64,000 nt of DNA, from assembly GCF_032854445.1 (NCBI RefSeq), contig NC_088301.1, positions 16,552,281 through 16,616,280 of the forward strand. The letters run 5' to 3'. The position numbers and the translations under genes are program-made. Shown one piece after another: positions 12,291 to 23,300 of this stretch; within the stretch, counting starts at the first letter, position 1; each line of letters opens with the position of its first letter. Origin of the DNA: Liolophura sinensis. Lineage: Eukaryota; Mollusca; Polyplacophora; Chitonida; Chitonidae. The notes beneath the pieces were generated by a model that was not told the DNA's origin, did not search any database, and saw nothing but the letters and a program-made list of their open reading frames with translations.

Positions 12291-12580
12291 AGAATCCTGG
12301 TTTATGCAGGAATACAATATAATTAAAGACGTACGACATAAAGAGTAAAACTAGAGCAGCGACGACAGTGTGATAGCTGGAAAATGGTCACAGGTAACCG
12401 GTGACATACAGCCCTTGTCAATTTACCTGTCAGGGTTTTATTCTAACTGTTCATGTAAATGCATAAATGGTAGCAATTTACACGCCCTCTGGCACCACGG
12501 CTTAAGCAGAATTAGGTGAACAAAAATGTAGTGATAATTGCAATATATTCACTGATATAGTCACTGATCTAGAATTACTC
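12291..12580 (+). repeat. rep-F copy, one of the most complete
   Basis: Blocks in order: TTTATGCAGGAATACAATAT, AGAGCAGCGACGACAGTGTG, GGTAACCGGTGACATACAG, GTTCATGTAAATGCATAAAT and GGCTTAAGCAGAATTAGG, ending near GATCTAGAATTACTC. The same order occurs at 29.1 kb and, reversed, at 62.8 kb. No long ORF is present. A SINE-A copy has inserted at its right end. Confidence 0.7.
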
Positions 12581-12743
12581 CTCTCCGGCCGTACGCGGGA
12601 AGGTCTGTCAGCAGCCTGCGAATGGTCGTGGGTTTCCCCCGGGCTCAGCCCGTTTTCCACCCACCATAATGCTGGCCGCCGTCGTATAAGTGAAATATTC
12701 TTGAGTACAGCGTAAAACACCAATCAAATAAATAAATAAATAA
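12581..12743 (+). mobile_element. SINE-A copy, 5'-truncated, with target-site duplication
   Basis: The body (CTCTCCGGCCGTACG, CACCATAATGCTGGCCGCC, GTATAAGTGAAATATTCTTG) and the AAATA-repeat tail are intact, but the tRNA-like head is missing. It is flanked by CTAGAATTACTC at 12569-12580 and CTAGAGTTACTC at 12744-12755, an 11-of-12 target-site duplication. The left duplication lies in rep-F, so the SINE is younger than that element. Truncation with a duplication fits target-primed reverse transcription that stopped early. Confidence 0.93.
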
Positions 12744-12802
12744 CTAGAGTTACTCTATACTTATGCTTATACATGTAATTAGGCAAAATATGAGTATTTG
12801 CA

Positions 12803-12829
12803 TTATTATTATTATTATTATTATTATTG
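12803..12829. repeat. (TTA)n microsatellite
   Basis: About eight consecutive ATT/TTA triplets. Confidence 0.9.
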
Positions 12830-14124
12830 CAATATTATAGTACTTGTGAAATTACACATTTTGCTCAATAAATAGGGCTTTGGCGTTTGACCTCTGATTG
12901 ATATACTTGACTGAAAAAAGAAACGGAGAGAAGTTTGAATATAACTACTATGGCCGGATATGATTGGCTGGTTTTGCGCATCAGAAGGCGCACTACTTTC
13001 TTCAGTCATTTTTAAATATTCATTGTGATTATTGTGCTAATAAAATGTTGCACAAGGCAATATTATCCTTGTTATAATTATTACACCAATGGCTTTTTTA
13101 ACCAATATGCGTGTTTGTCGCAGGAAGCTGAGGTGACATTAATTGCATTTAAACTGTCGTTATGCATCATCGCTTCTTTAAGTTATAACGTGAACTCTTC
13201 TCTAAAATGAACTCAATTTTTTTTGTCTATTGACGGCAGATGATCATCAAAGGTTAGCCCTTATTGTGGCTTGGGTCTTGTCTGCGGTGGAACAAATTAG
13301 CTCTGAATAAAATAACCATTAATTACGAAGAAAGCTTCTCATTTCAGTTCATGAAAAGATAATATTAGGGATTCCCAGAGCCATCCGTCAGTCAGGTGAA
13401 CCCCATATGGTGGGGATACTGACAGCTAATTTTGGCTGGGCAGCTATTGTTACCCGGTGATTTATGAGGGGTACTCAGCTACTGAACACCGGCGCGTACG
13501 ACAGCCTGTCTACGCAGCTCAGCTTAGAAAGAATACCTTGGGCCGACATTATTAGAGGCAGTTTTGCAAAAGTAAGGCCTTGTGAACTCCCATGTTCAAA
13601 GACTACGGTGACTGAAAATGCTGAATATCACCGTCGATCAGTCTGTTACACAGATGCCCACATTACTGTAGACCCCGTGTGCAATGCACGTGGGGAAATT
13701 AACCTGGACTATTAACCCGCGTTTGTTTAGTTTAGAAAATGTGAATGTTTCCCACCTTGCTAGTGACGCATATACGCATTAAACACTGCCAGTTATCTTT
13801 CCACTTAAAAGGCGTCAGTGGCAATATTGTCAAAGACGAATACAATAAATTGATTGTTAAATTCTTACATTTCACGGACAAGAACAGGACAAAGAAATTC
13901 TGTATTAACATGCTTAAGCATTCTGTGTATTTACAAGATATAAATCTAGCAGTAGGCTTATGCAGATATCTAGCTTTTTACTTTCTGAAGACAGTGTACA
14001 AATCTCTGCCACTGCGCATGTATGTTTTAATACAGTGTACAAGTTTTTATAAAATACGGCATTCGGCAGCGTACTCTCTTCATAGGGTTGTGTGAGCATG
14101 TAAATTGGAGATGTTCCAAAAGAC
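12830..14124. other. Non-coding stretch with no recognised element
   Basis: Frames of 83 and 116 codons (13464-13715 and 13745-14095, plus strand) contain no motif I recognise and no obvious initiation or splice context. No repeat is seen. Confidence 0.45.
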
Positions 14125-14604
14125 ATAGTTAATGTTGTGTTAAGATAATACCAATTAACATGACGACTCTGCCAAATACATATAAAAATAACGACGCCGG
14201 TGATGTTGTATTGGCATGTTGGCGCTGTTAATGTTGTATTAAGATGACGACTTTGCTATTGTTGTATTAAGATGACGACATTGTTGATATTGCGTGATAA
14301 TGTACCAAGATGACCACTGTTCATGTTGAACATGATCATGACGATGTTGTATCATTATAAGGTGATGGCATGACGATGTCGTATCATTATAAGGTGATAG
14401 GATGTTAATAGATTAAAACGACAATATGTCTAATGATTTATGATGGTGACCACTCTGATAATGTTGTATAAGATGACCGCTCTGATAATGTTGTGTAAGA
14501 TGACGTCTCTAATAATGTTGTATAAGATGACCGCTCTAATAATGTTGTATAAGATGACGTCTCTAATAATGTTGTATAAGATGACCGCTCTGATAAGGTT
14601 GTAT

Positions 14605-14763
14605 TAATTTATTTATTAATTTCATAGGTGTTTTACGCCGTACTCAAGAATATTTCACTTATACGATTAGCATCATGATGGGAGGAAACCAGGCAGAGCC
14701 CGGAAGAAACCCACGAGCGTCCGCATGTTGCTGGAAGGCCTTCCCACTTACGGCCGGAGAAGA
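14605..14763 (-). mobile_element. SINE-A copy inside the 27-bp array
   Basis: The tail and body match on the minus strand: TTTTACGCCGTACTCAAGAA, TTTCACTTATACGA, GGAGGAAACCAGGCAGAGCC, and CTTACGGCCGGAGA. It lacks the tRNA-like head. GTTGTA occurs on both sides, but because that is part of the array unit it cannot be taken as a clear target-site duplication. The array resumes directly to its right, so the insertion postdates array growth. Confidence 0.9.
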
Positions 14764-14896
14764 AATGTTGTACGGAGATGACCACTCTGATAATGTTGTA
14801 TAAAATGATCACTCTGATGTTGAATTAAGATTATTATACCGCCAATGTATTAAGACATACCGATAATGTTATATTTGGATGACCATGCTGCTGAAA

Positions 14897-15035
14897 ATTT
14901 ATTTATTTATTTATTTGATTGCTGTTTTACGCCGTCCTTCAGAATACTTCACTTACGCGACGGTTGCCATTATTATGGTGGAACGAAAACTCATGGCCAT
15001 CCGCAGATGACAAGACCGGTGGAGGAAGCCGGTGT
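14897..15035 (-). mobile_element. SINE-A copy, diverged and 5'-truncated
   Basis: The tail (ATTTATTTATTTATTTGATT then GCTGTTTTACGCCGTCCTTC) is followed by a diverged body with TATGGTGGAACGAAAACTCA and CCATCCGCAGATG. A short TGCTGCT flanks both sides (14886 and 15046), a possible but weak duplication. Like the previous copy, it splits the degenerate tandem array. Confidence 0.8.
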
Positions 15036-15311
15036 GGAAATGTTTTGCTGCTATTGTTTCAAGATGACGACACTGCTAATGTTTAATTAAGATAATGATA
15101 TTGCCTGCGTTTTTATTAAGATAACCATATTACTATAAATATATATGTGTCGTATTGACACACTGTTAATACAACGCTTTACGTGTTACCACAACACCTG
15201 TTCGGGTAGTTACAGCTAGAGGCATAAAAATATGCACACTATTATCATAATGTATATGGACAGATCTTTCACCCTGTTAACCAGTGACTAAATCAGGCAA
15301 TTGTAGATGTC

Positions 15312-15583
15312 GGGGCCCTCCGTTAGGCTCAGTTGGTTAACTCGCTAGCGCATTGTCATGACCCACGAGCCTCCAAACAATGCGGTCGCAGTGAGTTCGT
15401 CCAGCTCATGCTAGCTTCCTCTCTGGCTGTCAGTGGGAAGGTGTTCCAGCAACGTGCGGATGGTTGCAGGTTTCCCAGGGCTCTACCCGGTTTCCTCCCA
15501 CCATAACGCTGGCCGCCGTCGTATAAGTGAAATATTCTTGAGTGCGGCGTAAAAACACCAATCAAATAAATAAATAAATCAAT
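15312..15583 (+). mobile_element. SINE-A full-length copy with tRNA-like head and perfect 14-bp TSD
   Basis: This is the reference copy, 272 bp. The tRNA-like head begins GGGGCCCTCCGTTAGGCTCA. The box-A-like TAGGCTCAGTTGG lies at 15324-15336 and the box-B-like GTGAGTTCGTCC at 15391-15402, one base short of the RNA polymerase III consensus. The body contains CACCATAACGCTGGCCGCC and GTATAAGTGAAATATTCTTG, and the tail is AAATAAATAAAT. CAATTGTAGATGTC occurs at 15298-15311 and 15584-15597, a perfect target-site duplication. The 76-codon minus-strand frame over it is not a gene. Confidence 0.97.
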
Positions 15584-15597
15584 CAATTGTAGATGTC

Positions 15598-16646
15598 AGT
15601 GTGTCTTCGTAAAGGTATAAACGATAATGATCACATTTCTATACATGTACATAAAATCTGTCTGTTTTTGTAACGACCGAGAAGAGTAATGGTATTGAAC
15701 ATACTTTTGTAACAAATACTGACTCAGATGAAGAAAACACCGTATAGGTTTACCTATACAAGTACCTGCTGTACATTTACGGAATTTACGTGTACTTATT
15801 TTAGCTGTTACTTTAAATTATGTTGCTATATAATTGCTTGGCATTTGTGCCTTAAAGGAAACAATGGGTGAAAAGAAGAAAACAAACAAACAAACAAAAA
15901 AACAAAAACGAAAAAACAAACAAACAAACAAAAAAAGAAAAAAAAAACAAAAAACAGACGATGTTGTACTTTGAGAGGAACTTGTTAATGTATCGATATA
16001 CACTGCATGGCTGGTGATTTACAGTTTTCCTCTACAGGAAATGGGCTGTAGCCCAACCGCCAGAAACATTTTACTGTAAAAAAAAAATACAAAACTGTTA
16101 TTACAGTGTAATAAATGGCCGGTTAAGATGTGTATATATCGTTAGATGACTGAATGAAAGATGACTTCTGTCCATTTCTGTCCATATGATACCCATTAGA
16201 TTTAGTCGTGTGTACAGCAGCGTGTATGTCTCCATACCTTTTCCCTTTATCATGATTATGATAAATTTTCACTTTTACATAGTCATGCACATTTACACAA
16301 AGATGCACACGAACATCTGTTAAGATATTTAAACCTATATCGGTTTATGATATAAAACCATTAAAAACTTGCAAACAATTGCCAAAATTACAAATCGTAT
16401 ATTTAAGAACACGAATTCATTGCTACTGCCAGCACTGATAGTTGTCTACGTTGCTAGCATGCTTACCTGGATTAGACCTATCTATCTGTCTTTATAACGA
16501 AATAATTCAGCGCAAATGACCAACGCCTAAGTGTCTAAAGCATGTAATAAGGGAACATAGGTTGGTGGAGTTGCGCTTGATATTCACTTTAGTCTTCAAA
16601 AGGAAACTGACTTCTATAAAAATGATAGGAGCCCTTACATATATTT
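15598..16646. other. Non-coding stretch with an A-rich AAAC tract
   Basis: An A-rich (AAAC)n-like tract lies at about 15870-15955. Its complement encodes a Phe/Cys/Leu-rich frame that is spurious. An A run occurs at 16077-16087. Nothing else is supported. Confidence 0.7.
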
Positions 16647-17612
16647 ATTGTCTGTGGTGCAGTAAGTCAGGGATGTACCTTTCAGATTTTATTGTCTGTG
16701 GTGCAGTAAGTCAGGGATGTAGCTTTCAGGTTTTATTGTCTGTGGTGCAGTAAGTCAGGGGTGTACCTGTCAGATTTTATTGTCTGTGGTGCAGTAATTC
16801 AGGGATGTAGCTCTCAGATTTTATTGTCTGTGGTGCAGTAAGTCAGGGATGTAGCTTTCAGATTTTATTGTCTGTGGTGCAGTAAGTCAGGGGTGTACCT
16901 GCCAGATTTTATTGTCTGTGGTGCAGTAATTCAGGGATGTAGCTCTCAGATTTTATTGTCTGTGGTGCAGTAAGCCAGGGATGTAGCTGTCAGATTTTAT
17001 CGTCTGTGGTGCAGTAAGTCAGGGATGTAGCTGTCAGATTTTATTGTCTGTGGTGCAGTAAGTCAGGGATGTAGCTGTCAGATATTATTGTCTGTGGTGC
17101 AGTAAGTCAGGGATGTAGCTGTCAGATTTTATTGTCTGTGGTGCAGTAAGTCAGGGATGTAGCTTTCAGATTTTATTGTCTGTGGTGCAGTAAGTCAGGG
17201 GTGTACCTGTCAGATTTTATTGTCTGTGGTGCAGTAATTCAGGGATGTAGCTCTCAGATTTTATTGTCTGTGGTGCAGTAAGCCAGGGATGTAGCTGTCA
17301 GATTTTATCGTCTGTGGTGCAGTAAGTCAGGGATGTAGCTGTCAGATTTTATTGTCTGTGGTGCAGTAAGTCAGGGATGTAGCTGTCAGATATTATTGTC
17401 TGTGGTGCAGTAAGTCAGGGATGTAGCTGTCAGATTTTATTGTCTGTGGTGCAGTAAGTCAGGGATGTAGCTGTCAGATATTATTGTCTGTGGTGCAGTA
17501 AGTCAGGGATGTAGCTGTCAGATTTTATTGTCTGTGGTGCAGTAAGTCAGGGATGTAACTGTCAGCTTTTATTGTCTGTGGTGCAGTAATTCAGGAATGT
17601 ACCTGTCAGATT
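16647..17612. repeat. 44-bp minisatellite, 22 copies, with a 308-bp higher-order repeat
   Basis: Twenty-two units start with ATTGTCTGTGGTGCAGTAA (or ATCGTCTG) at exact 44-bp steps from 16647 to 17571. Variant positions (AAGTC, AATTC or AAGCC; GGATGTAG or GGGTGTAC; GCTTTC, GCTCTC or GCTGTC) define unit types. Units 5-11 (16823-17130) and 12-18 (17131-17438) show the same seven types in the same order, differing at about one base, so a seven-unit block was duplicated recently. Units 17-18 and 19-20 repeat a dimer. The unit encodes nothing consistent. Confidence 0.97.
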
Positions 17613-17955
17613 TGTACTGTGAATGAATTTAGCTCTACAATGTTGCCCGTGGGAAAAGACAGTTCTAAAACGTGACACTCTGACTGCAACTTTATTATGC
17701 TGTTAACGATTTTGTGAATTTGTTTATCTCATTAAATGTTCAGCTTAATATACATAATATATCACTAGTAATGCCCTCTTGAAACATGTATTTCAAATAT
17801 TTATTACGAATTGTTTTTTCGACTACGAACACACTTTAGCGCCTAATAAAAGGCTGTTTCTAACAGTAAGGGTATGTATATACTACACGCGTTTGACGAG
17901 GTAGCCAAACCATAAACGGAAATTGCGTATGAAGTCTACTTTCGCTGTCAAAAGT
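17613..17955. other. Non-coding stretch with no recognised element
   Basis: A short AT-rich gap between the 44-bp array and a SINE-B copy. No signal seen. Confidence 0.5.
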
Positions 17956-18302
17956 TGTATGTATGTTTGTATGTACGTCTTCCTTAATAAGTTTTCAGTC
18001 ATACGACGACAAGGTGTTTTTACATATACTTTGTCTTTTTCTGGAAGGACAAGTGCTGCGCCACTGAAGTATCATGCTGAAGACATCAGACGTAACTCCT
18101 CACTTATTCACATTGTACTGACTCTGGGATAACCAGTCCTGTTTCTTTACTCGAGCCTATAAGTGCTGACCGACAAGCGAGACAGCAACACGTACGCTGC
18201 TTAAAAGTCTTTAGTATGACAAAACATGTCTGAGTGTGAGTTTGATCCAAGGCCTCCCGACGTCGGAGCGGACGTCCTAGCCATTAGGCCACCGAAGTGG
18301 TC
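17956..18302 (-). mobile_element. SINE-B copy 3, full length with tRNA-like head
   Basis: On the minus strand the head reads ACCACTTCGGTGGCCTAATG, then GCTAGGACGTCCGC (box-A-like GTGGCCTAATGGCTAG), and then GGATCAAACTC (box-B-like). The body (GAAGTATCATGCTGAAGACA, CACATTGTACTGACTCTGG) and a TGTATG-type tail follow. The length is about 347 bp. The arrangement of tRNA head, unique body and simple tail defines a tRNA-derived SINE. AAGTTGT occurs near both ends but is too short to call as a duplication. Confidence 0.92.
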
Positions 18303-18569
18303 TCTGATATAAGTTGTGTTGCACATATAATATGTAATACACTGTTGACGGAAAATTTTTGTCCGTAAATTTAAACCGATCTAAGCCATATCTTTTGGTT
18401 ATTTGGGGTTTCACTATTTTAGGCATTTAGTTCTAATGACGTCTGTCCTAAGGTGCAGGTATGTCTTGTTTGCGGTTTCTGTTTTCTTCTGCAAGGATTG
18501 CTCATTAACAGTACATTTTCTCTGTCATAAACATTGTTAACAAAGTGAATTGTTCTCATCTCAATAGAA

Positions 18570-18800
18570 GCTTGGCGCTGTCTTAGTGTAACACTTATAA
18601 TGTCGTCATCTTAATGCAGCACTTATATCGTCGTCAACTTAATGCAACAGCTGGATTATCATCATATCAATGTACACAGATGATCGTCATCTTTATGCAG
18701 CACCGATATAATCGTCATTATAATGCAACAGCCTAATTGTCATCATATGAACGCACACTGATGATATCACCATCGTCAAACATCATACTAATGTACATAG
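18570..18800. repeat. Degenerate tandem repeat, reverse complement of the 14.2-kb array theme
   Basis: ATGTCGTCATCTTAATGCAG, ATCGTCGTCAACTTAATGCA and similar degenerate blocks repeat every 40 bp or so. Reversed, they read like the AAGATGACGACATTGTTG theme of the array at 14.1-14.4 kb. The two may be one family in inverted orientation about 4 kb apart. Confidence 0.5.
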
Positions 18801-18997
18801 AATATATCATCGTGCCGTTCAGCTACGGGCAGCCATCGAATATTAAAACAAAGCAACATCATCATTGTTGATATCGTGGTCTTATAATGCAGCATTTGTA
18901 TTTTACGAGTTTCCAAAATTTTATTAGACCTAACAGTTTCAAGATCAGCCTGGTAAAATGGAGACCCTGACTGATTAGAGTCGGATAAAGAATCTAG

Positions 18998-19140
18998 GCC
19001 CGATTTCACGAAACTTGTTAAGTTCTTTTGCTTAAGCCTTAATGAAGTACTTGGCTTAAGTCTTATCAAGAAACACATCATGCTGGACTTAGGCAGAAAA
19101 AAAAAAAAAATACCGACTTAAGCAGTTTGTGAATTTAGGA
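18998..19140. mobile_element. MITE-E, about 143 bp, imperfect terminal inverted repeats
   Basis: The left end CCCGATTTCACGAAACTTG plus TTAAGT and the reverse complement of the right end (CCTAAATTCACAAACTG then CTTAAGT) match over about 24 bp. The interior has further CTTAAG motifs and a 14-base A run. There is no coding capacity, as expected of a non-autonomous DNA transposon. No target duplication was identified. Confidence 0.6.
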
Positions 19141-20054
19141 AGTTTTTTGAAATCTGTCCTGTGGTATACTGAGTATACAGATCTTCCGCTTTGCATTGCT
19201 CATAAAATTATTGTTTATTCTGACGGATGATGCATTAAGATTTTCTTCATGCCTTCTTTACAACGTCGGAAAATGTCTGTTTTATTTATTATTTTTCTAC
19301 CCCAGTTTTATAAGACTTCTACTCCGCAATGACAACACATGATTGTATACTGTAATTACATACACCTTAAGACGATTATTCAGCCAATGTTCCATACATC
19401 TATCTATAAAGGAAGTTTGCCTGTTAGATTGCCTCCACAATCATTCATCTAGCTGACTTCGAAATATTACATTTTGCGTTTGCAACTTAAGTAAAAATGC
19501 CGTCACAAATCATTTGCTTTTACATGCATGCTCGTTCTTTAGCGATAGAATGAATACGACACAAAGTAGAGACGTGATTTACAGCGTTTGCGTGGCAGAT
19601 TTATTATCAATGAGAAGTGTACTAGTCTGGTATTATAAATCAAAGCTGATTGTGATGATTTGCCTTTTAGACAAACTGCAATGCAAATAAGCTGCACTGA
19701 CCCCACTATTCTAATACAGCTTTAATGTGGCGACAAGTATAGTTACCTAGTTATGTACTTTCCCATTATAGTTATACCCATCCGGCAATCGCTGCCTAAA
19801 ACAACCACGTTAGCCCAAGTAACAACGTCCTCTTTTTTTTTTGTTCAACACTAACAGACCAGACAGATTTGACTTGAATCCGAACTCTTGCTAGAAAACG
19901 CCCTCTACTGCGCTTTCATTACCACATATATACTTAAGCTTGTACAGGGAAAATGCGGTTATTCCCACCGCAAAGGGCCCACATAATGGGCCGCTTTCGA
20001 CCATTTTTTGGCAGTGGTGACATGTATTTTATGCCGAAGAAGGGTGAAATAATA
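19141..20054. other. Non-coding stretch with no recognised element
   Basis: AT-rich. No open frame worth noting and no repeat match. Confidence 0.5.
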
Positions 20055-20066
20055 CTCTACGCATTT

Positions 20067-20305
20067 ATCGATACTTATTTGCTTGGTGTTTTACACCGGA
20101 TCCAAGATTATTTCATTTATACAATGGTGTCCAGCATTATGCTGTATGGAAACCGATCAGAACCCTCGACCATCCATAGGTTGCTGCAAAACCATTCCAC
20201 GTACGGCGGGAGGAGACGCTAGCTTGAACTGGACTTGAACTCAGAACGACCGAATGGATGAAAGAGTCTTGGATCATTGCGCCATCCCGGTAACGGAGGC
20301 CCTTT
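20067..20305 (-). mobile_element. SINE-A full-length copy with perfect 12-bp TSD
   Basis: Tail, body and head are all present on the minus strand: GGTGTTTTACACCGGATCCA, GAGACGCTAGCTTGAACTGG, ACTTGAACTCAGAACGAC (box-B region, read reversed), and the outer head GGTAACGGAGGCCC. CTCTACGCATTT flanks it at 20055-20066 and 20306-20317, a perfect 12-bp target-site duplication. The body is clearly more diverged than the 15.3-kb copy, so the intact duplication is notable. Confidence 0.95.
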
Positions 20306-20317
20306 CTCTACGCATTT

Positions 20318-23300
20318 GAAGGACGATGACGATAGAAATTTGTTCAAAAAGCCAGCTGACCTGTAAGTGAAATCAACTGCATATGTCCGGCACTCATTTC
20401 TCTATAACTCTTTAGGGTTTAGTGCTCTAAGTGCTCGGTAGTTGCTCGATTCATGGTGACATAGGACATCATTTTTCTCTCGCCTTATAGCAAGTGGAAC
20501 CGCTTGTTATAACAGAGGGAACCTGGGAAGGATTTAAACTACAATTTGGCGTTTAGGGGATATATTGCGGTTAGAAATGACTTGGTTAATAATGCATTAT
20601 TTCCCTCAGCTTGGAAGAGTCAATATCAGTAAAAGTCGTGTGCCAATTTATCTAACTCAGGCAAACCCGGGGCCACGCTGATGGAAAACCATGCTTTCGT
20701 ATGACAATCGTAGTTTCTTGGGGTCAGGCGGAGACTAATGCCACATGTGTGTATAAATTAGGCTTAGGGTGGGTGCCAAAGAGCTGATTAGTGCGTGGTG
20801 ACGGTGTTTGGAAGACGTGCGTAAGCTGAAGATGACCAGAGAGGGAATGATGCGCGCCGTTACAGTGTCGTTTTAAATAATGCATACTGTATACAGGTCT
20901 TGGATAAGTGCCTATCTCGCGGAAACCTGATTCTAATAGTATAATATTAGACTTCTTGGCCGGCTTTACTTCTCCAACATCCGGCTGGGTTTGGGTTATC
21001 GTCAAATGGCATCTGCATCACCATTTTGGAGGTCTCCCGGGATTCTAAATTGCATTTGTATTCTGGTCAAGACGGGAATTTCCTCACCGTCTTGTTACCA
21101 CACGGTATGTTGACTGTACTTTTTATTAACCCTCCCTGTTAGACTCATTACTAAGCTTTAAGCTTTATTACAAGGAAAAGCTGGAAAGGATGACTGGCCT
21201 TATTTGAGGAGTATAGGTCGTCTGAATGACTGGACGCCAAAAGAATATGGGAACAGTATTTGCATTCTGTCGCATGTAACCATTTGCCGAGGTGAGACCT
21301 TTGGTCACTTGCCACTTCCACGGTCAATCCTGTATTTGACATGCACATAAAACATCCATTTACCCCCTGCTACACCGGCTCGCGGAAATCGCCACACACT
21401 GTCAGCTGCACAGGATGATATTTTACCGAGCTCTTCGCCAATTCCACGCAAGTCCGTTTTCTTCCTCGGCTAACTGTGGCTTCGCCAGCCGCCGTTGCCT
21501 GCAGGCACATATTCTGCGGATTGCGACTCCGTATTACCATAGTCATTGGCCAGCGAAGGACGGTTCCATCCACAGACGTTCTGTCTGGTAAACTTACGGC
21601 GTATGTCACTGGTGGTCACGTGACCGACCAGTTGAAAGCCGGGCTTCCAACGAGGGAAGGCGCGCCATCGAGTTAGATTCATTCTCAGTGTAGAGTGATA
21701 CACACTTATTAGCAAATGAACAATAGGCTTGTCCAGTTGTCCTCCGTCGACCGGCTTGTCTTGGAGGCGGTTGAGCCAGTACTATCGGCGCCAACTTGTG
21801 GCATTACACCATGCAGTTCGCAGGGACGGCTGGGTTGTATACACAGCATGGCTATGGTTAAAAAAAAGCGAATCGAAACAGAAAGCATTTGGACACGAAG
21901 CGGTTTGTTCCAAAAAGGGATTCCTGAAGCCTTTTTGTATATATCATCTCCTGGGATGCATACGATTCCAGTGCCACGGGGAGTTACGGGCTGATAGCAC
22001 AGGGCTGACTTATCCGACTGTCGGCTCGGCTCCGGCAGATATGTGAAGAGGAACTGTTCAACAGCTAACGGCTAGGCTAAACAAGAGATTGCGGTTTAAT
22101 CCCATCCAAGACGTCTTCAGCGGATTCCATTGAAGCAACATATGGCTGCGGGTAAGAAGGTATTTTTATAAATTCATAATAACTTTATCGTTTGGCGCGA
22201 TAGCAATACTTCTATCGGGTTTACTGTTTCTGTCACAATCGGGCAACTGTGAAGATTACCAAGGGGACATACTGTTTTGATTGATGAAGATCAAAGCCGT
22301 AGATGATATTTGAAAAGAAGACTCGGTGTATGCATAGAGCTTTTGGGCGATGGCGCCTGAGCATGTACAGCTCAGGATTGTCACCAAGAGTTACATATTT
22401 ATGGTAGAGTGTACGTGGTATAAGCTGTATTGCAGTTAGTGTTAAGAGGCTAGCTTCATCAATTAACTCGACGAAATTTCGAGCGCATGAGATTCTGTTT
22501 TCTGCTTCATCGGTCCAGCGTCGAAGGATTGAGCATTGGTATTCTCAAGGCGCCCGACTTGCGTGACCTTCCTGGTTTTAACAAATGTATTTATTCATTT
22601 CCGGTCGCTTCATGGCCGCTCTGGACACCGGCAAGTTCTCACAATTATCTGCCCATTTCAGGTGGTCAAGAAAAAAGACGGATGTATTTGACTGAGTTGA
22701 CTACGGGTATTCTTGGGTGAATAATACAATAGTCGGTTGTTATTGCTTGAGAATACACGTAATCAACCAGGTCTGTTCAGCACACGGCTCGGTGATGTTC
22801 CGTCCTCTCCAGTCTCCGCGCTGGCCAAGTCACTTACACAGATTAACATTATCGCCTGCTTGTCTGCGCCTGTTCTCGGAAGCGCGGGTCGTCAGGGAAT
22901 TCTGTGCCCCGCGGAGGTAGAGCTCATCCTTCTCGTCTTAATGACCCGTCTTGCTATACTACCATCTGCCCAGCTTGTCATGATGTATGGAATAAATCGA
23001 CGCATGAAACAGGACAATCAAGCTTCAGTCTGAGACAGCCCTATCTGATCACACTTCTCCAATCTCCGATGATGTGCTACGCACACGACATGCATGTTTT
23101 AGGGGTCCGACAGACTTGCATTCTTGTCGTTGCCTTAGTATTATTTGTAATTTGGTAATTGGTTAATATCAACGATGCCCAATTTGACCCGAAATAGTGC
23201 ATTATCAAATGTCAGCCTAAAATTTATGCATTTCATTTTGACGCCAAATAGTACCTATGTTCACAGTTTCTCGAATATAGGTTTAACACATCAACGATGT

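Larger units (their letters stand above)
14125..15140. repeat. Degenerate 27-bp tandem array, interrupted by two SINEs
   Basis: From 14444 to 14604 the 27-bp unit (GATGACCGCTCTGATAATGT plus TGTATAA) is well conserved over about six copies, alternating between GACCGCTCT and GACGTCTCT forms. Upstream to 14125 and downstream to about 15140 the same ATGTTGTATTAAGATGACGA theme decays. A separate 32-bp direct repeat (CGTATCATTATAAGGTGAT) sits at about 14339-14402. Two SINE-A copies split the array. Confidence 0.85.

Noticed and set aside
15312-15402. Functional tRNA gene
   Set aside because: Box-A and box-B-like motifs are present, but the cloverleaf is not conserved, a box-B base is missing, and a SINE body follows directly.
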